Part shown: positions 32,443-40,529 of the stretch, in pieces
Layout: the number at the start of each line of letters is the position of its first letter
Position numbering within the stretch: the first letter of the stretch is position 1
Assembly: GCA_022565795.1 (NCBI GenBank)
Contig: JAIUMA010000025.1
Location: 1-42,882, forward strand
Source: Balneolia bacterium
GTDB lineage: Bacteria; Bacteroidota; Rhodothermia; Balneolales; Cyclonatronaceae
Reading direction: 5' to 3'
Length of the DNA stretch: 42,882 nucleotides
Notes under the pieces: generated by a model
The model's database searches: none
What the model saw: the letters and a program-made list of their open reading frames with translations, nothing else
What the model was told of the DNA's origin: nothing
Position numbers and translations under genes: made by a program

Positions 32443-32721
32443 TTAATCGCCTTCCGGCATATCGTCGAGGAGCTCGCCGTCTTCAAACTCTCGTATCGCC
32501 TCTTTGGCGCGATCGAGTTTATCGTTGGGAACATAAACATAAATAAGCGAGAGCTGCGAGTGATTGACTGAATAAGCAGAATCTTTTTTGGACAGAATCT
32601 CCGCCTGAATCCCGCGGTCGTGGAGATAGTTTTTCATCATTTCAGCTTCGAAAGACTGATTGGTTTCGAAAACCAGCGTCCAGTCTTTTATTTCTGTTGC
32701 TTTAGGATTATTTCCAAACAT
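32443..32721 (-). CDS. DUF2007-type small protein
   Basis: This 92-residue soluble protein has the DUF2007 pattern: WTLVFETNQSFEAEMMKNYL, a LHDRGIQAEIL-type helix and strand, and VYVPNDKLDRAKEAIREFED near the C-terminus. The family is called a putative signal-transducing or ligand-binding domain, and the function is unknown. It lies between the CPBP protease and cdsA with short gaps (17 bp and 49 bp) and should be in the same transcript. Confidence 0.85.
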   Translation of the reverse strand: MFGNNPKATEIKDWTLVFETNQSFEAEMMKNYLHDRGIQAEILSKKDSAYSVNHSQLSLIYVYVPNDKLDRAKEAIREFEDGELLDDMPEGD

Positions 32722-32738
32722 ATCTAACGTCTCCTGTG

Positions 32739-33653
32739 CTAAGCGGTAGGGTGAACGACTCTTTTGAATAAGTAAATTAAATAAACGGTAAGAATCAAAC
32801 TACTGGCAACAAGCCATAGCTCGGGCATTTCAGCAGATTCCGACATTTCGGCCAGCTCCGGGCGAAAATGCACTGCCGTTACCGTTCCGGAATTATGCAG
32901 AAAATGCACCATTACAGCAGGGTAAACCGATCCTGACCAGACTGTTAGAAAACCAAGCAGAATACCAATGGCCGAAAGCGGAATGACCTGCGGCAGATTG
33001 AGATGGAAAAGTCCGAACACTACGCCTGTTACAACGAGCGCGGCGCCAATGCCGAGCGCGTTTTCAAACAATCTGTGAAGGAATGAGCGAAACATTATTT
33101 CCTCACATACAGCAGGAACAACGCCAATATTAAGCACTAAAAACCAAAGCGCGAGCCCGCTCGTGAGAATAGTTGCCGTAAGCTGAGCGCTGGACTGAGC
33201 CAAATCCAGCGCGAACTCAGGCATGGGTAGCTGCTGATTGAACCATCCCAGAAACCACACGAGCGGCTGTGCCACAAAAATAAGCGCAAATGAGAGCCCG
33301 AATACTATGGCCGGCTTCTCGGGCATTTTAAACCGCATAAATGCACGGTATTTCCCTTTTACAGCGGCCAGCTTGGCAAGCAGCATAGTTGCAACGGCCA
33401 GACCCAGAATCTGACCCACAGAGTTCCCTGTGAGCATCAGCGAGGGATTGGAAAGCATATTCTGCTCTGTAACGCCCCCAACGCCTTCCGTAAGAATAAT
33501 AGAGCCTATCATGAAGGTGGCACCGATCGCCTGAAAGAGGACCATCCCGCCCACAATCCACATCACGGCAACCAGCCAGTCGGGAAATCCTTTTCGCTCA
33601 AACCAGGAGCGCTGTTTAGGCTCTGTTCCGGCTTCAGAAATGTCGTACTGCAT
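32739..33653 (-). CDS. CPBP-family intramembrane metalloprotease
   Basis: The protein has 304 residues from the ATG at 33653, one base after the upstream stop (TGATATG). A TTG at 33665 would overlap the upstream gene and add four residues. It is an eight-or-so-helix membrane protein of the CAAX prenyl endopeptidase/bacteriocin-processing (Abi, CPBP) family. The catalytic motifs are seen: EEIMFRSFLHRL (Glu-Glu and Arg), FHLNLPQ (His) and MVHFLHNS (His and Asn). It may process lipidated or secreted peptides or act in stress, but the substrate is unknown. No bacteriocin gene is adjacent. Confidence 0.9.
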   Translation of the reverse strand: MQYDISEAGTEPKQRSWFERKGFPDWLVAVMWIVGGMVLFQAIGATFMIGSIILTEGVGGVTEQNMLSNPSLMLTGNSVGQILGLAVATMLLAKLAAVKGKYRAFMRFKMPEKPAIVFGLSFALIFVAQPLVWFLGWFNQQLPMPEFALDLAQSSAQLTATILTSGLALWFLVLNIGVVPAVCEEIMFRSFLHRLFENALGIGAALVVTGVVFGLFHLNLPQVIPLSAIGILLGFLTVWSGSVYPAVMVHFLHNSGTVTAVHFRPELAEMSESAEMPELWLVASSLILTVYLIYLFKRVVHPTA

Positions 33654-33654
33654 A

Positions 33655-34191
33655 TCAGATTTCAATGGTATCGGCCCCTTTTCCTTTGAAGACCGCGCTG
33701 CCGACCATACCTGTGATGAGGTTGAGTGTACCGATCACTATCATACTTAATATCAATCCCCCAACAGAGAATCCGCTGTCGGCTCCGGCTGCCTGCTCCT
33801 GAATATCCTGCAAAGCGCTGTCATCGCCGTATTGTTCAACAAACTCAATTAGAGCATTCAGGAAAAGCTCATTCGCATTTACTGAAAATAAAGTCCAGAT
33901 GACATCCATAAAATTGAATACGACCCCGAAAACAAGTCCAGAAACGAAGCCAATAAGCGCGCCACGGCCAACCTCGATGGTTTGACCAAATTTCTTTACG
34001 TGCGACCATGTGGTAACCAGGCCCGGAGCGAGGGTCAGTCCGCAGCAGCCCAGACAAGCGACAAGAACAATAGCAATACTTTCAGATACCAACAGCAGTG
34101 ATGCATAAAAAAACAGGGACGCTAATACAGCAAGCCCGGCGCCGGTGATGGCTGCATGTTCAAAAAACGGGTTGTTTTCTCTGGGTTCCAT
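33655..34191 (-). CDS. DUF4199-like membrane protein
   Basis: The protein has 178 residues and about four membrane segments: 14-42, a GALIGFVSGLVFGVVFNF region, and a C-terminal pair around GLILSMIVIGTLNLITGMVG. A hydrophilic, acidic loop (EQYGDDSALQDIQEQAAG) lies between. The shape resembles the DUF4199 family, but assignment is by appearance only. It overlaps or abuts the CPBP gene and lies 6 bp from the DUF2085 gene, so these three are tightly clustered. Confidence 0.65.
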   Translation of the reverse strand: MEPRENNPFFEHAAITGAGLAVLASLFFYASLLLVSESIAIVLVACLGCCGLTLAPGLVTTWSHVKKFGQTIEVGRGALIGFVSGLVFGVVFNFMDVIWTLFSVNANELFLNALIEFVEQYGDDSALQDIQEQAAGADSGFSVGGLILSMIVIGTLNLITGMVGSAVFKGKGADTIEI

Positions 34192-34197
34192 AATTTC

Positions 34198-34647
34198 TTA
34201 GTTAGTGTGATGATTTCCAGCCGTGAAGATAATCAATATCAGACTTAAGCCTGCGATATACCCGGTAAAAAATCGGCTCAGATCCGTGTTTATCCAGATG
34301 CCAACCAGATTTGCTCCCACATCGATGATGTTCACCAAAATGGTCGCAAGCAAAATTATAAGTGATGTACGCAGTTTAATGGTGACGTGTTTCCTGAAAA
34401 ATAAGCCCACTGCCGCCATCACAAAAAATCCGGTGTAAATCCCAAAGCAGCGGGTGCAGACAGCCATGCTGGTGCCATCACCGGAAAAACTTCTGAATGA
34501 AAACTGATGACAAAGATCGCTAAAAGCCTGATGCGTTATATCGTGTAGAAAAGGTGCATCAATAAAGACGAACCCTGATGACAAAAGAACTACCAGCCCG
34601 CTAAGCAGGGCTAACAAATAATAGATGGAGTCCTGTTTGGGTCGCAT
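34198..34647 (-). CDS. DUF2085 membrane protein
   Basis: The protein has 149 residues with four hydrophobic segments. The family signature is visible: DLCHQFSFRSF and then MAVCTRCFGIYTGFF, holding conserved Cys and His residues that may bind a metal. Function is unknown. It follows nadC by 31 bp and precedes the DUF4199-like gene by 6 bp. The final hydrophobic helix ends AGNHHTN. Confidence 0.85.
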   Translation of the reverse strand: MRPKQDSIYYLLALLSGLVVLLSSGFVFIDAPFLHDITHQAFSDLCHQFSFRSFSGDGTSMAVCTRCFGIYTGFFVMAAVGLFFRKHVTIKLRTSLIILLATILVNIIDVGANLVGIWINTDLSRFFTGYIAGLSLILIIFTAGNHHTN

Positions 34648-34678
34648 AGGATCGGAAAATTAGGAAAAGCGTTTGATA

Positions 34679-35518
34679 CTACTCGAAAAGCAGTGAGATA
34701 TCAAGCGCGTGAACTGAATGCGTAATTCCGCCAACAGAAATGAAGTCAACACCCGTAGCAGCGACTTCCGGAAGTCGTTCGAGCGTCATGTTACCGGAAG
34801 CCTCGGTCTGTGCACGACCATCGATGAGTGCTACAGCTTCGGAAAGCTCCTCCAGGCTCATATTATCAAGCAGCATGATGTCTGCCTTGCCTGACTCAAG
34901 TGCTTCCTTTATATCGGAAACAGATTCCAGTTCGATTTCAATTTTGGCATCGATTCCATTTGCAGCACGATGCGCATCACACTGCTCCAGCGCCTGGCGG
35001 ATTCCACCAGCTACCGCAATGTGATTCTCTTTGATGAGATACATGTCGTCGAGGCAGAACCGATGGTTTGTGCCACCGCCCAGACGAACAGCCCATTTGT
35101 CAAGATAGCGCTGCCCCGGCATGGTTTTACGGGTGTCGAGCAGCCTGGTTTTGGTACCTGCAAGCGCATCGCAATAGCGCTTGGTTTTTGTGGCAATGCC
35201 GCTCATACGCTGCATAAAATTGAGACAGGTGCGCTCTGCGGTAAGAATGGATCCAGCGTTGCCGCTCACAACGGCTATGGTATCACCCCGGTGAACAGGA
35301 GAACCGTCGTGAACATATATCTTAGAATCGAGGGCTTCATCGGTGCGTTTCAGGATAAACTGCATGAGCTCTAAACCGGCAATAATTCCAGCTTCTTTGG
35401 CAATAAACGAAGCTTCCGCTTTTTCATCACCTTTAAAAACGGCCTCAGTAGTGATGTCTCCCCTGCCGATATCCTCACGAAGGGCAAGGTCTACAATCTG
35501 TTCAACCAGTTTATCCAT
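34679..35518 (-). CDS. nadC: Nicotinate-nucleotide pyrophosphorylase (carboxylating)
   Basis: The 279-residue protein is quinolinate phosphoribosyltransferase, making nicotinate mononucleotide from quinolinate and PRPP in NAD synthesis. Diagnostic segments are EDIGRGDITTEAVF, ERTCLNFMQRMSGIATKT, LDTRKTMPGQRYLDKWAV, GGGTNHRFCLDD, and near the end the IELESVSDIKEAL and ATGVDFISVGGITHSV (phosphate) regions. Length is typical. The ATG overlaps the thioesterase stop by 8 bases (ATGGATAA), implying coupling. No nadA or nadB is in the window. Confidence 0.96.
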   Translation of the reverse strand: MDKLVEQIVDLALREDIGRGDITTEAVFKGDEKAEASFIAKEAGIIAGLELMQFILKRTDEALDSKIYVHDGSPVHRGDTIAVVSGNAGSILTAERTCLNFMQRMSGIATKTKRYCDALAGTKTRLLDTRKTMPGQRYLDKWAVRLGGGTNHRFCLDDMYLIKENHIAVAGGIRQALEQCDAHRAANGIDAKIEIELESVSDIKEALESGKADIMLLDNMSLEELSEAVALIDGRAQTEASGNMTLERLPEVAATGVDFISVGGITHSVHALDISLLFE

Positions 35519-35966
35519 TCGACTCCATAAATGATTTCATACCTTCAACAAAAAAGTCCGGGGGCGGGCACGGTCTCCGCGTTTTGAAATCTACGAAGCA
35601 AAGAACTACCAAACCCGTAATTTTCACTTTACCGTCGGTTCCAACTACGTCGTAGTGGGTGTACAATCTGGTGGCAGGCTCGTCAAATATTTTTACCCGG
35701 ATGGAGAGCAGCTCATCGTAAAAAGCGGGGCGCTTGTAGTCGAGGCTGACGTGCATAACCGGCAGCATCACACCGGCATCCTCGAGCGCTTTATAGGAAA
35801 CACCCGCCTCACGAATCATTTCGGTGCGGGCCTCTTCAAAGTACTCCAGAAAACGGCCATGGTATACGTAGCCCATCTGATCGGTTTCTGCGTAACGGCT
35901 TCTGAGCTTATGCTCATAGACCAGAAGGGGCTTTTTGTCCCCTTCCGGCTTGACTGAATTTGGCAT
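35511..35966 (-). CDS. YbgC-type acyl-CoA thioesterase
   Basis: The 151-residue hot-dog-fold protein resembles 4-hydroxybenzoyl-CoA/YbgC thioesterases. The active-site stretch RYAETDQMGYVYHGRFLEYF has the catalytic Asp of the ETDxMG motif and the Tyr-His pair, followed by EEARTEMI. It hydrolyses acyl-CoA, chain length unknown. It lies 3 bp after accA and overlaps nadC, so it may have a fatty-acid or envelope-related role. No tol-pal genes are near, which are the common neighbours of ybgC elsewhere. Confidence 0.9.
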   Translation of the reverse strand: MPNSVKPEGDKKPLLVYEHKLRSRYAETDQMGYVYHGRFLEYFEEARTEMIREAGVSYKALEDAGVMLPVMHVSLDYKRPAFYDELLSIRVKIFDEPATRLYTHYDVVGTDGKVKITGLVVLCFVDFKTRRPCPPPDFFVEGMKSFMESNG

Positions 35967-35969
35967 AAC

Positions 35970-36935
35970 TCAGGCCTCTGCCGTCTCCCATACGCCCATT
36001 GCAGCGTACTTGGCAATACGCTGATCAACCAGCTTATCGGCCTTCAACTTTTTGAGACGAGCAAGACTTTCCAGAACCTGCTTTTTCAGTGCTTCTGTAG
36101 CGGCATCATAGTCGCGGTGTGCCCCTCCCAGCGGTTCCTCAATAATACCGTCGATTACCTTCAGCTCCATCAGGTCTTTTGCCGTAAGCTTCAGTGCAGC
36201 TGCCGCCTGCTCTTTGTATTCCCATGTTTTCCAAAGAATAGATGAGCAGGACTCCGGAGAAATAACCGAGTACCAGGTGTTTTCCATCATATACACCTCG
36301 TTACCCATACCGATACCAAGTGCACCGCCGCTGGCGCCTTCACCAATAATTACAGTTACAATTGGCACCTTAAGGATAGCCATTTCGCGCAGGTTTACGG
36401 CTATGGCTTCGGCCTGACCGCGCTCTTCGGCCTCAAGGCCCGGAAACGCGCCGGGGGTGTCCACCAAAGTGATGACCGGAATATCGAACTTCTCGGCCAG
36501 CTTCATGAGACGAAGCGCCTTCCGGTAGCCCTCAGGGTTCGGCATTCCGAAGTTACGGTACTTACGGCTGCTGGTATCACGGCCCTTCTGCTGACCAATG
36601 ACCATCACCGACTGACCATCGATTGTAGCAAAACCACCAACGATAGCTTTGTCGTCGGCTACGTTTCTGTCGCCGTGCAGCTCAGTGAAGTTTTCGCACA
36701 TTTTGTAGATATAATCCAGCGTATACGGACGGTCGGGATGACGTGCAAGCTGTACTTTTTGCCATGCGGTGAGATTTGAGAAAATTGAGCTGCGCAGCTC
36801 GTGAACCCGCTGCTGAAGCCGCTCAATCTCGGGACGAAGAACGTCATTTTCGGGAATCCGGATTGCGTTCAACTCCTCAATTTTTTTCTCAAGCTCTGCA
36901 ATTGGTCTTTCAAAATCGAGATAATTGTTATTCAT
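35970..36935 (-). CDS. accA: Acetyl-CoA carboxylase carboxyltransferase, alpha subunit
   Basis: The 321-residue cytosolic protein transfers carboxyl from biotin carrier to acetyl-CoA, with AccD. The AccA N-terminal helix ([16 protein letters not shown]), the [17 protein letters not shown] segment, [48 protein letters not shown] and [14 protein letters not shown] are all present. Length is typical. accD, accB and accC are not in the window. It is followed by the thioesterase after 3 bp, and preceded by the DPM-like glycosyltransferase by 73 bp. Confidence 0.97.
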   Translation of the reverse strand: MNNNYLDFERPIAELEKKIEELNAIRIPENDVLRPEIERLQQRVHELRSSIFSNLTAWQKVQLARHPDRPYTLDYIYKMCENFTELHGDRNVADDKAIVGGFATIDGQSVMVIGQQKGRDTSSRKYRNFGMPNPEGYRKALRLMKLAEKFDIPVITLVDTPGAFPGLEAEERGQAEAIAVNLREMAILKVPIVTVIIGEGASGGALGIGMGNEVYMMENTWYSVISPESCSSILWKTWEYKEQAAAALKLTAKDLMELKVIDGIIEEPLGGAHRDYDAATEALKKQVLESLARLKKLKADKLVDQRIAKYAAMGVWETAEA

Positions 36936-37008
36936 AATCGTATAAGTAGTTTATCGGAGCCTTTGCTCCTGAGCTATCATTTATATGCTAATTACTGCTG
37001 ATTTTCTG

Positions 37009-37734
37009 CTACAACCGGTTAATAAGACTGCGCAGCTTTAGCGCCCAGACCATCCAGACGGCTTCAAAAATAATGTTACGAGACATTTTCGACTCACCTT
37101 CCTCACGCTCCCTGAATATAATAGAAACTTCGCTCAGATTAAATCCGGCCATCCAGGCGCGAAAATGCATCTCTATTTGAAATGCATATCCATTCGATTT
37201 AATTCGGTGAAGCGGAATCGCCTCGAGCACCTCACGCCGAAAACACTTGAATCCGGCCGTGGTATCTTTTACGGGCAGGCCGGTGATAAAGCGCGCATAC
37301 ATATTAGCCGAATAGGATAGTATCAATCGGCTTAGGGGCCAGTTTACAATGCTGATCCCGTTATGGTAGCGCGAGCCGATTACAAGACTTGCATCATCCT
37401 TTTTAGCGGCTTCAACCAGTCTGGGAATGTCGTTGGGATCGTGTGAAAAATCCGCGTCCATTTCGCAAATATACCTGTAATCTTTCTCCAGAGCATAACG
37501 AAAGCCCTCCACGTACGCAGAACCAAGGCCCGACTTCTCTTTACGTGCCAGGAGATGAATCCGGCCCGGAAAAGCCTCACGCTGCTTGTTGATGATCTCC
37601 TGCGTACCGTCCGGGGAGTTATCATCCACAAACAAAAGGTCCACGTCGGGAACAAGACTCATCATTATCGGAATGAGCCTGCTAACATTTGACGCTTCGT
37701 TATAGGTTGGTATGATTACTAAGGTATCAGACAT
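37009..37734 (-). CDS. Dolichol-phosphate-mannose-synthase-like GT2 glycosyltransferase
   Basis: This 241-residue GT-A enzyme is related to polyprenol-monophosphomannose synthases (DPM1 type). It has [10 protein letters not shown] at residues 8-17, [11 protein letters not shown], the metal-binding segment [11 protein letters not shown], and [19 protein letters not shown] and [19 protein letters not shown] follow. There is no C-terminal membrane helix pair, so it is soluble or peripheral. It likely loads a sugar onto undecaprenyl-phosphate from a nucleotide-sugar for later envelope glycosylation; the sugar is unknown. The sugar-1-phosphate transferase precedes it by 33 bp. Confidence 0.9.
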   Translation of the reverse strand: MSDTLVIIPTYNEASNVSRLIPIMMSLVPDVDLLFVDDNSPDGTQEIINKQREAFPGRIHLLARKEKSGLGSAYVEGFRYALEKDYRYICEMDADFSHDPNDIPRLVEAAKKDDASLVIGSRYHNGISIVNWPLSRLILSYSANMYARFITGLPVKDTTAGFKCFRREVLEAIPLHRIKSNGYAFQIEMHFRAWMAGFNLSEVSIIFREREEGESKMSRNIIFEAVWMVWALKLRSLINRL

Positions 37735-37767
37735 GTATTCAAAGGGTGATGGCGCAGGCGGCTGAAT

Positions 37768-39186
37768 CTACTTTCCTTTGCCTGCAAGCATCGTAAAAAT
37801 GGTATTGATGAGAATTTTGAGGTCCATCTTTAGAGAGATGTTTTCCACGTAAAACAGATCGTATTTCGTCTTTTCAATAACGTCATCGAAGGTTTCATCA
37901 TACTTCCACTTTACCTGTGCCCAGCCGGTAATGCCCGGACGCACCCTGAGTCTGCGGCTGTAAAGCGGGATCTGTTTCTTAAACTGATTCACAAAAAACT
38001 GTCTTTCCGGCCGCGGGCCAACCAAACTCATATCGCCTTTAAGCACGTTGAGCAGCTGCGGCAATTCATCAAGGCGAAGTTTTCGAAGCCAGATACCCAG
38101 AGGTGTAATCCGGGGATCGTCGTCACTGGCCCAGGTCGGTCCCGTTTTTTTCTCTGCGTTCTGGTACATGCTACGGAACTTATACATGGTGAAGGGCTTA
38201 CCGTGAAGCCCCACACGCTCCTGAGCGAAGATTACAGGCCCTTCAGAGGTTAATCGGATAAGCAAAGCCGTAAGCAGTATGACCGGCAATGTGACAATCA
38301 GAATAACGAGCGACAGCAGGATATCCATCATCCGCTTCACCGTTTTCTCCCAGGCTGGCATCGGATCCGGCATCACTACGATAAGCGGTAATCCGAAAAT
38401 CTGATTGGTTTGATTCAGACCGCTGATAATCTGGTAGAAGTCAGGCAGAATCTTGATGGTGACGTTCGGCTTTTCAATCGAATCCAGGATGTTCACCAGC
38501 TTAAAACGATCCTGTGGCTCCATCGCAACGATCACGTCTTCTGCCCCGTAATTGTCGATAATGTCGTTGATTTCATCAATGCTGCCCAAAACCAGCTTGG
38601 GATCAACTTTAGGACTAGCATCTTCTTCTTTAGCGCTCTGATCGATAAAGCCAACCACATCCAGCCCGGATGTTTTATGGCGTTCAATATCTTCATGAAC
38701 CTGCTTTGCCGTTTCCCCCACGCCCACAATGATGGCTTTGTGAAGCCCAACTCCACGCATTACCGTCGCCTTTTGTATAGTACGGACAATTAGCCTGTTG
38801 AAGGCAACAAAGGTGAAGGTAAGCAGCCAGTATATTATGGTAAAGTTCTTGGCATAGCTGATGTTGCTGGAATTCCAGTTGAGGTCATCCGTAAAGAGCA
38901 AAAAGAAGAATATGAGCGTACCAATGATGGTGATTTTCCCCACGCGCAGGATTTCATCGAAGCGGGAAATCATGTAAAGCCGCTTATAGAGACCGAAAAA
39001 GGCAAATATTGCAATCCAGAAGAAGGCAGTTACTATCGCCGGAAGCAGAACGCTGGCGGGTGCAACGAGCTGAGGCGAATCGAACAATTGGAGTTCAAAA
39101 CGGATATGGTAGAAGACGTACCACACGGCCAGCAAGGCGATAAAATCGGCCAGCAGGGTAAATATGATATCTCTTTTACGCTCCAA
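37768..39186 (-). CDS. Polyprenyl-phosphate sugar-1-phosphate transferase (WbaP/WcaJ-like)
   Basis: The 472-residue membrane protein starts polysaccharide assembly by moving a sugar-1-phosphate from a nucleotide-sugar to undecaprenyl-phosphate. Four N-terminal helices (about 8-135) and a CoA-binding-like Rossmann region (about 148-250, AIIVGVGETAKQV) precede a C-terminal catalytic domain. This domain is intact: KRMMDILLSL, FAQERVGLHGKPFTMYKFRS, the catalytic dyad LDELPQLLNVL (Asp373-Glu374), GDMSLVGPRPE, and RVRPGITGWAQV. The next genes encode a DPM-like glycosyltransferase and, on the other side of tgt, a related but degenerate homologue. Confidence 0.93.
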   Translation of the reverse strand: MERKRDIIFTLLADFIALLAVWYVFYHIRFELQLFDSPQLVAPASVLLPAIVTAFFWIAIFAFFGLYKRLYMISRFDEILRVGKITIIGTLIFFFLLFTDDLNWNSSNISYAKNFTIIYWLLTFTFVAFNRLIVRTIQKATVMRGVGLHKAIIVGVGETAKQVHEDIERHKTSGLDVVGFIDQSAKEEDASPKVDPKLVLGSIDEINDIIDNYGAEDVIVAMEPQDRFKLVNILDSIEKPNVTIKILPDFYQIISGLNQTNQIFGLPLIVVMPDPMPAWEKTVKRMMDILLSLVILIVTLPVILLTALLIRLTSEGPVIFAQERVGLHGKPFTMYKFRSMYQNAEKKTGPTWASDDDPRITPLGIWLRKLRLDELPQLLNVLKGDMSLVGPRPERQFFVNQFKKQIPLYSRRLRVRPGITGWAQVKWKYDETFDDVIEKTKYDLFYVENISLKMDLKILINTIFTMLAGKGK

Positions 39187-39394
39187 AGTTCAGTTGGCTG
39201 TTTTAGATTCTCGTTCGCTTAAGCAGGCTTGTTTCAAACATTTTGCTCAAAAATGGCTTATCTTGGCGTCCCTGATAACTCCTCAGTTCGTAACGCAACC
39301 GGAACGGATTGATTCTACAGTTCTCATACCGGGCTTGTTATTTTTTTGAGCTCAAATTTCAACAACCAATTAAAATAAGGAATAAAGCATAAAA
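39187..39394. other. Divergent promoter region between the transferase and tgt
   Basis: This 208-bp gap has no gene. AAGGA (39377-39381) lies 13 bases before the tgt GTG. No hairpin or repeat was recognised. Confidence 0.4.
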
Positions 39395-40522
39395 GTGTTC
39401 CAACTTATTAAAACCGACACAGACACAAAAGCAAGGCTCGGAAAGCTTAAGACCGACCACGGCACTATCGAGACACCTATTTTCATGCCGGTGGGAACCA
39501 TCGCCACGGTGAAGGCTGTGAATCAGTTGGATCTCGTTGAAAAGGTTAAAGCTCAAATCATCTTAGGAAATACCTATCATCTTTATTTGAGGCCCGGAAA
39601 TGAGATTATGTCCGAAGCCGGCGGACTTCATAAGTTTATGAAGTGGGACCTGCCGATTCTCACCGACTCAGGCGGATACCAGGTTTTTTCACTATCGGGA
39701 AACCGAAAGCTTGAAGAGCGCGGTGTAACCTTCAAAAGCCATATTGACGGGTCGAAGCATCAATTCACGCCCGAAAGCGTCGTGCATACCGAGCGCGTAC
39801 TTGGCTCGGATATCATGATGGTGCTCGATGAATGCCCGCCCTATCCTTCAAGCTACGAGTATGCGAAAAACTCTATGGAGCTTACCCACCGCTGGGCAGA
39901 GCGCTGCAAAACAGCGTTCGACAGCTCGGAGGGCCATTACGGACACAAGCAGCATCTTTTTGGAATCTGTCAGGGAGGCACCCATCCCGATCTTCGCAAG
40001 CAGTCGGCTGAAGCGATTGCCGAGCTAGATTTCGACGGAAACGCCATTGGCGGCCTCAGCGTAGGCGAGCCCAACGAGTTGATGTATGAAATGACCGATC
40101 TGGTTACCGACGTGCTTCCTGCCGAAAAAGCCCGCTACCTTATGGGCGTAGGCACTCCGGCGGACCTGCTGCACGGCGTTGCCCGTGGCGTGGACATGTT
40201 CGACTGCGTGATGCCAACCAGAAATGCCAGAAACGGGACGGTCTTTACACGCGAAGGTATTGTCAATATCAGGAATGCGAAGTGGAAAAATCACCAGCAA
40301 CCGCTTGATGAGTCCTTCGGCACGGACTTCACTACCAAATATACCATGTCGTATCTCCATCATCTTTTCCGCTGCAACGAGATACTTGGTATGATGGTAG
40401 CCTCGCTCCAAAACCTCACCTTTTATCTCTGGCTGATGGAAGAAGTTCGGGCGCATATTACCGATGGAACGTTTGGCAGCTGGTATCCTGAGATGGTCAA
40501 TAAAGTATCAAACAGACTTTAG
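39395..40522 (+). CDS. tgt: Queuine/preQ1 tRNA-ribosyltransferase without zinc cysteines
   Basis: This 375-residue enzyme exchanges guanine 34 for preQ1 in GUN-anticodon tRNAs. The catalytic Asp91 (TDSGGYQVFSL) and nucleophile Asp270 (MFDCVMPTRNARNG) are present, as are GICQGGTHPDLRKQSA and IGGLSVGEP. The usual zinc-binding CxCxxC is absent: the segment DESFGTDFTTKYTMSYLHHL (305-324) has Phe308, Thr310 and Thr313 in the Cys positions, with only His323 kept. The start is GTG, the first possible one. It converges with the GT2 fusion gene, 7 bp between stops. Confidence 0.95.
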   Translation: MFQLIKTDTDTKARLGKLKTDHGTIETPIFMPVGTIATVKAVNQLDLVEKVKAQIILGNTYHLYLRPGNEIMSEAGGLHKFMKWDLPILTDSGGYQVFSLSGNRKLEERGVTFKSHIDGSKHQFTPESVVHTERVLGSDIMMVLDECPPYPSSYEYAKNSMELTHRWAERCKTAFDSSEGHYGHKQHLFGICQGGTHPDLRKQSAEAIAELDFDGNAIGGLSVGEPNELMYEMTDLVTDVLPAEKARYLMGVGTPADLLHGVARGVDMFDCVMPTRNARNGTVFTREGIVNIRNAKWKNHQQPLDESFGTDFTTKYTMSYLHHLFRCNEILGMMVASLQNLTFYLWLMEEVRAHITDGTFGSWYPEMVNKVSNRL

Positions 40523-40529
40523 TACAGGC

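Noticed and set aside
39395-40522. Frameshift suspected in Tgt because zinc cysteines are missing
   Set aside because: The frame is continuous and the flanking catalytic and C-terminal motifs are intact, so the change is substitution, not shift.
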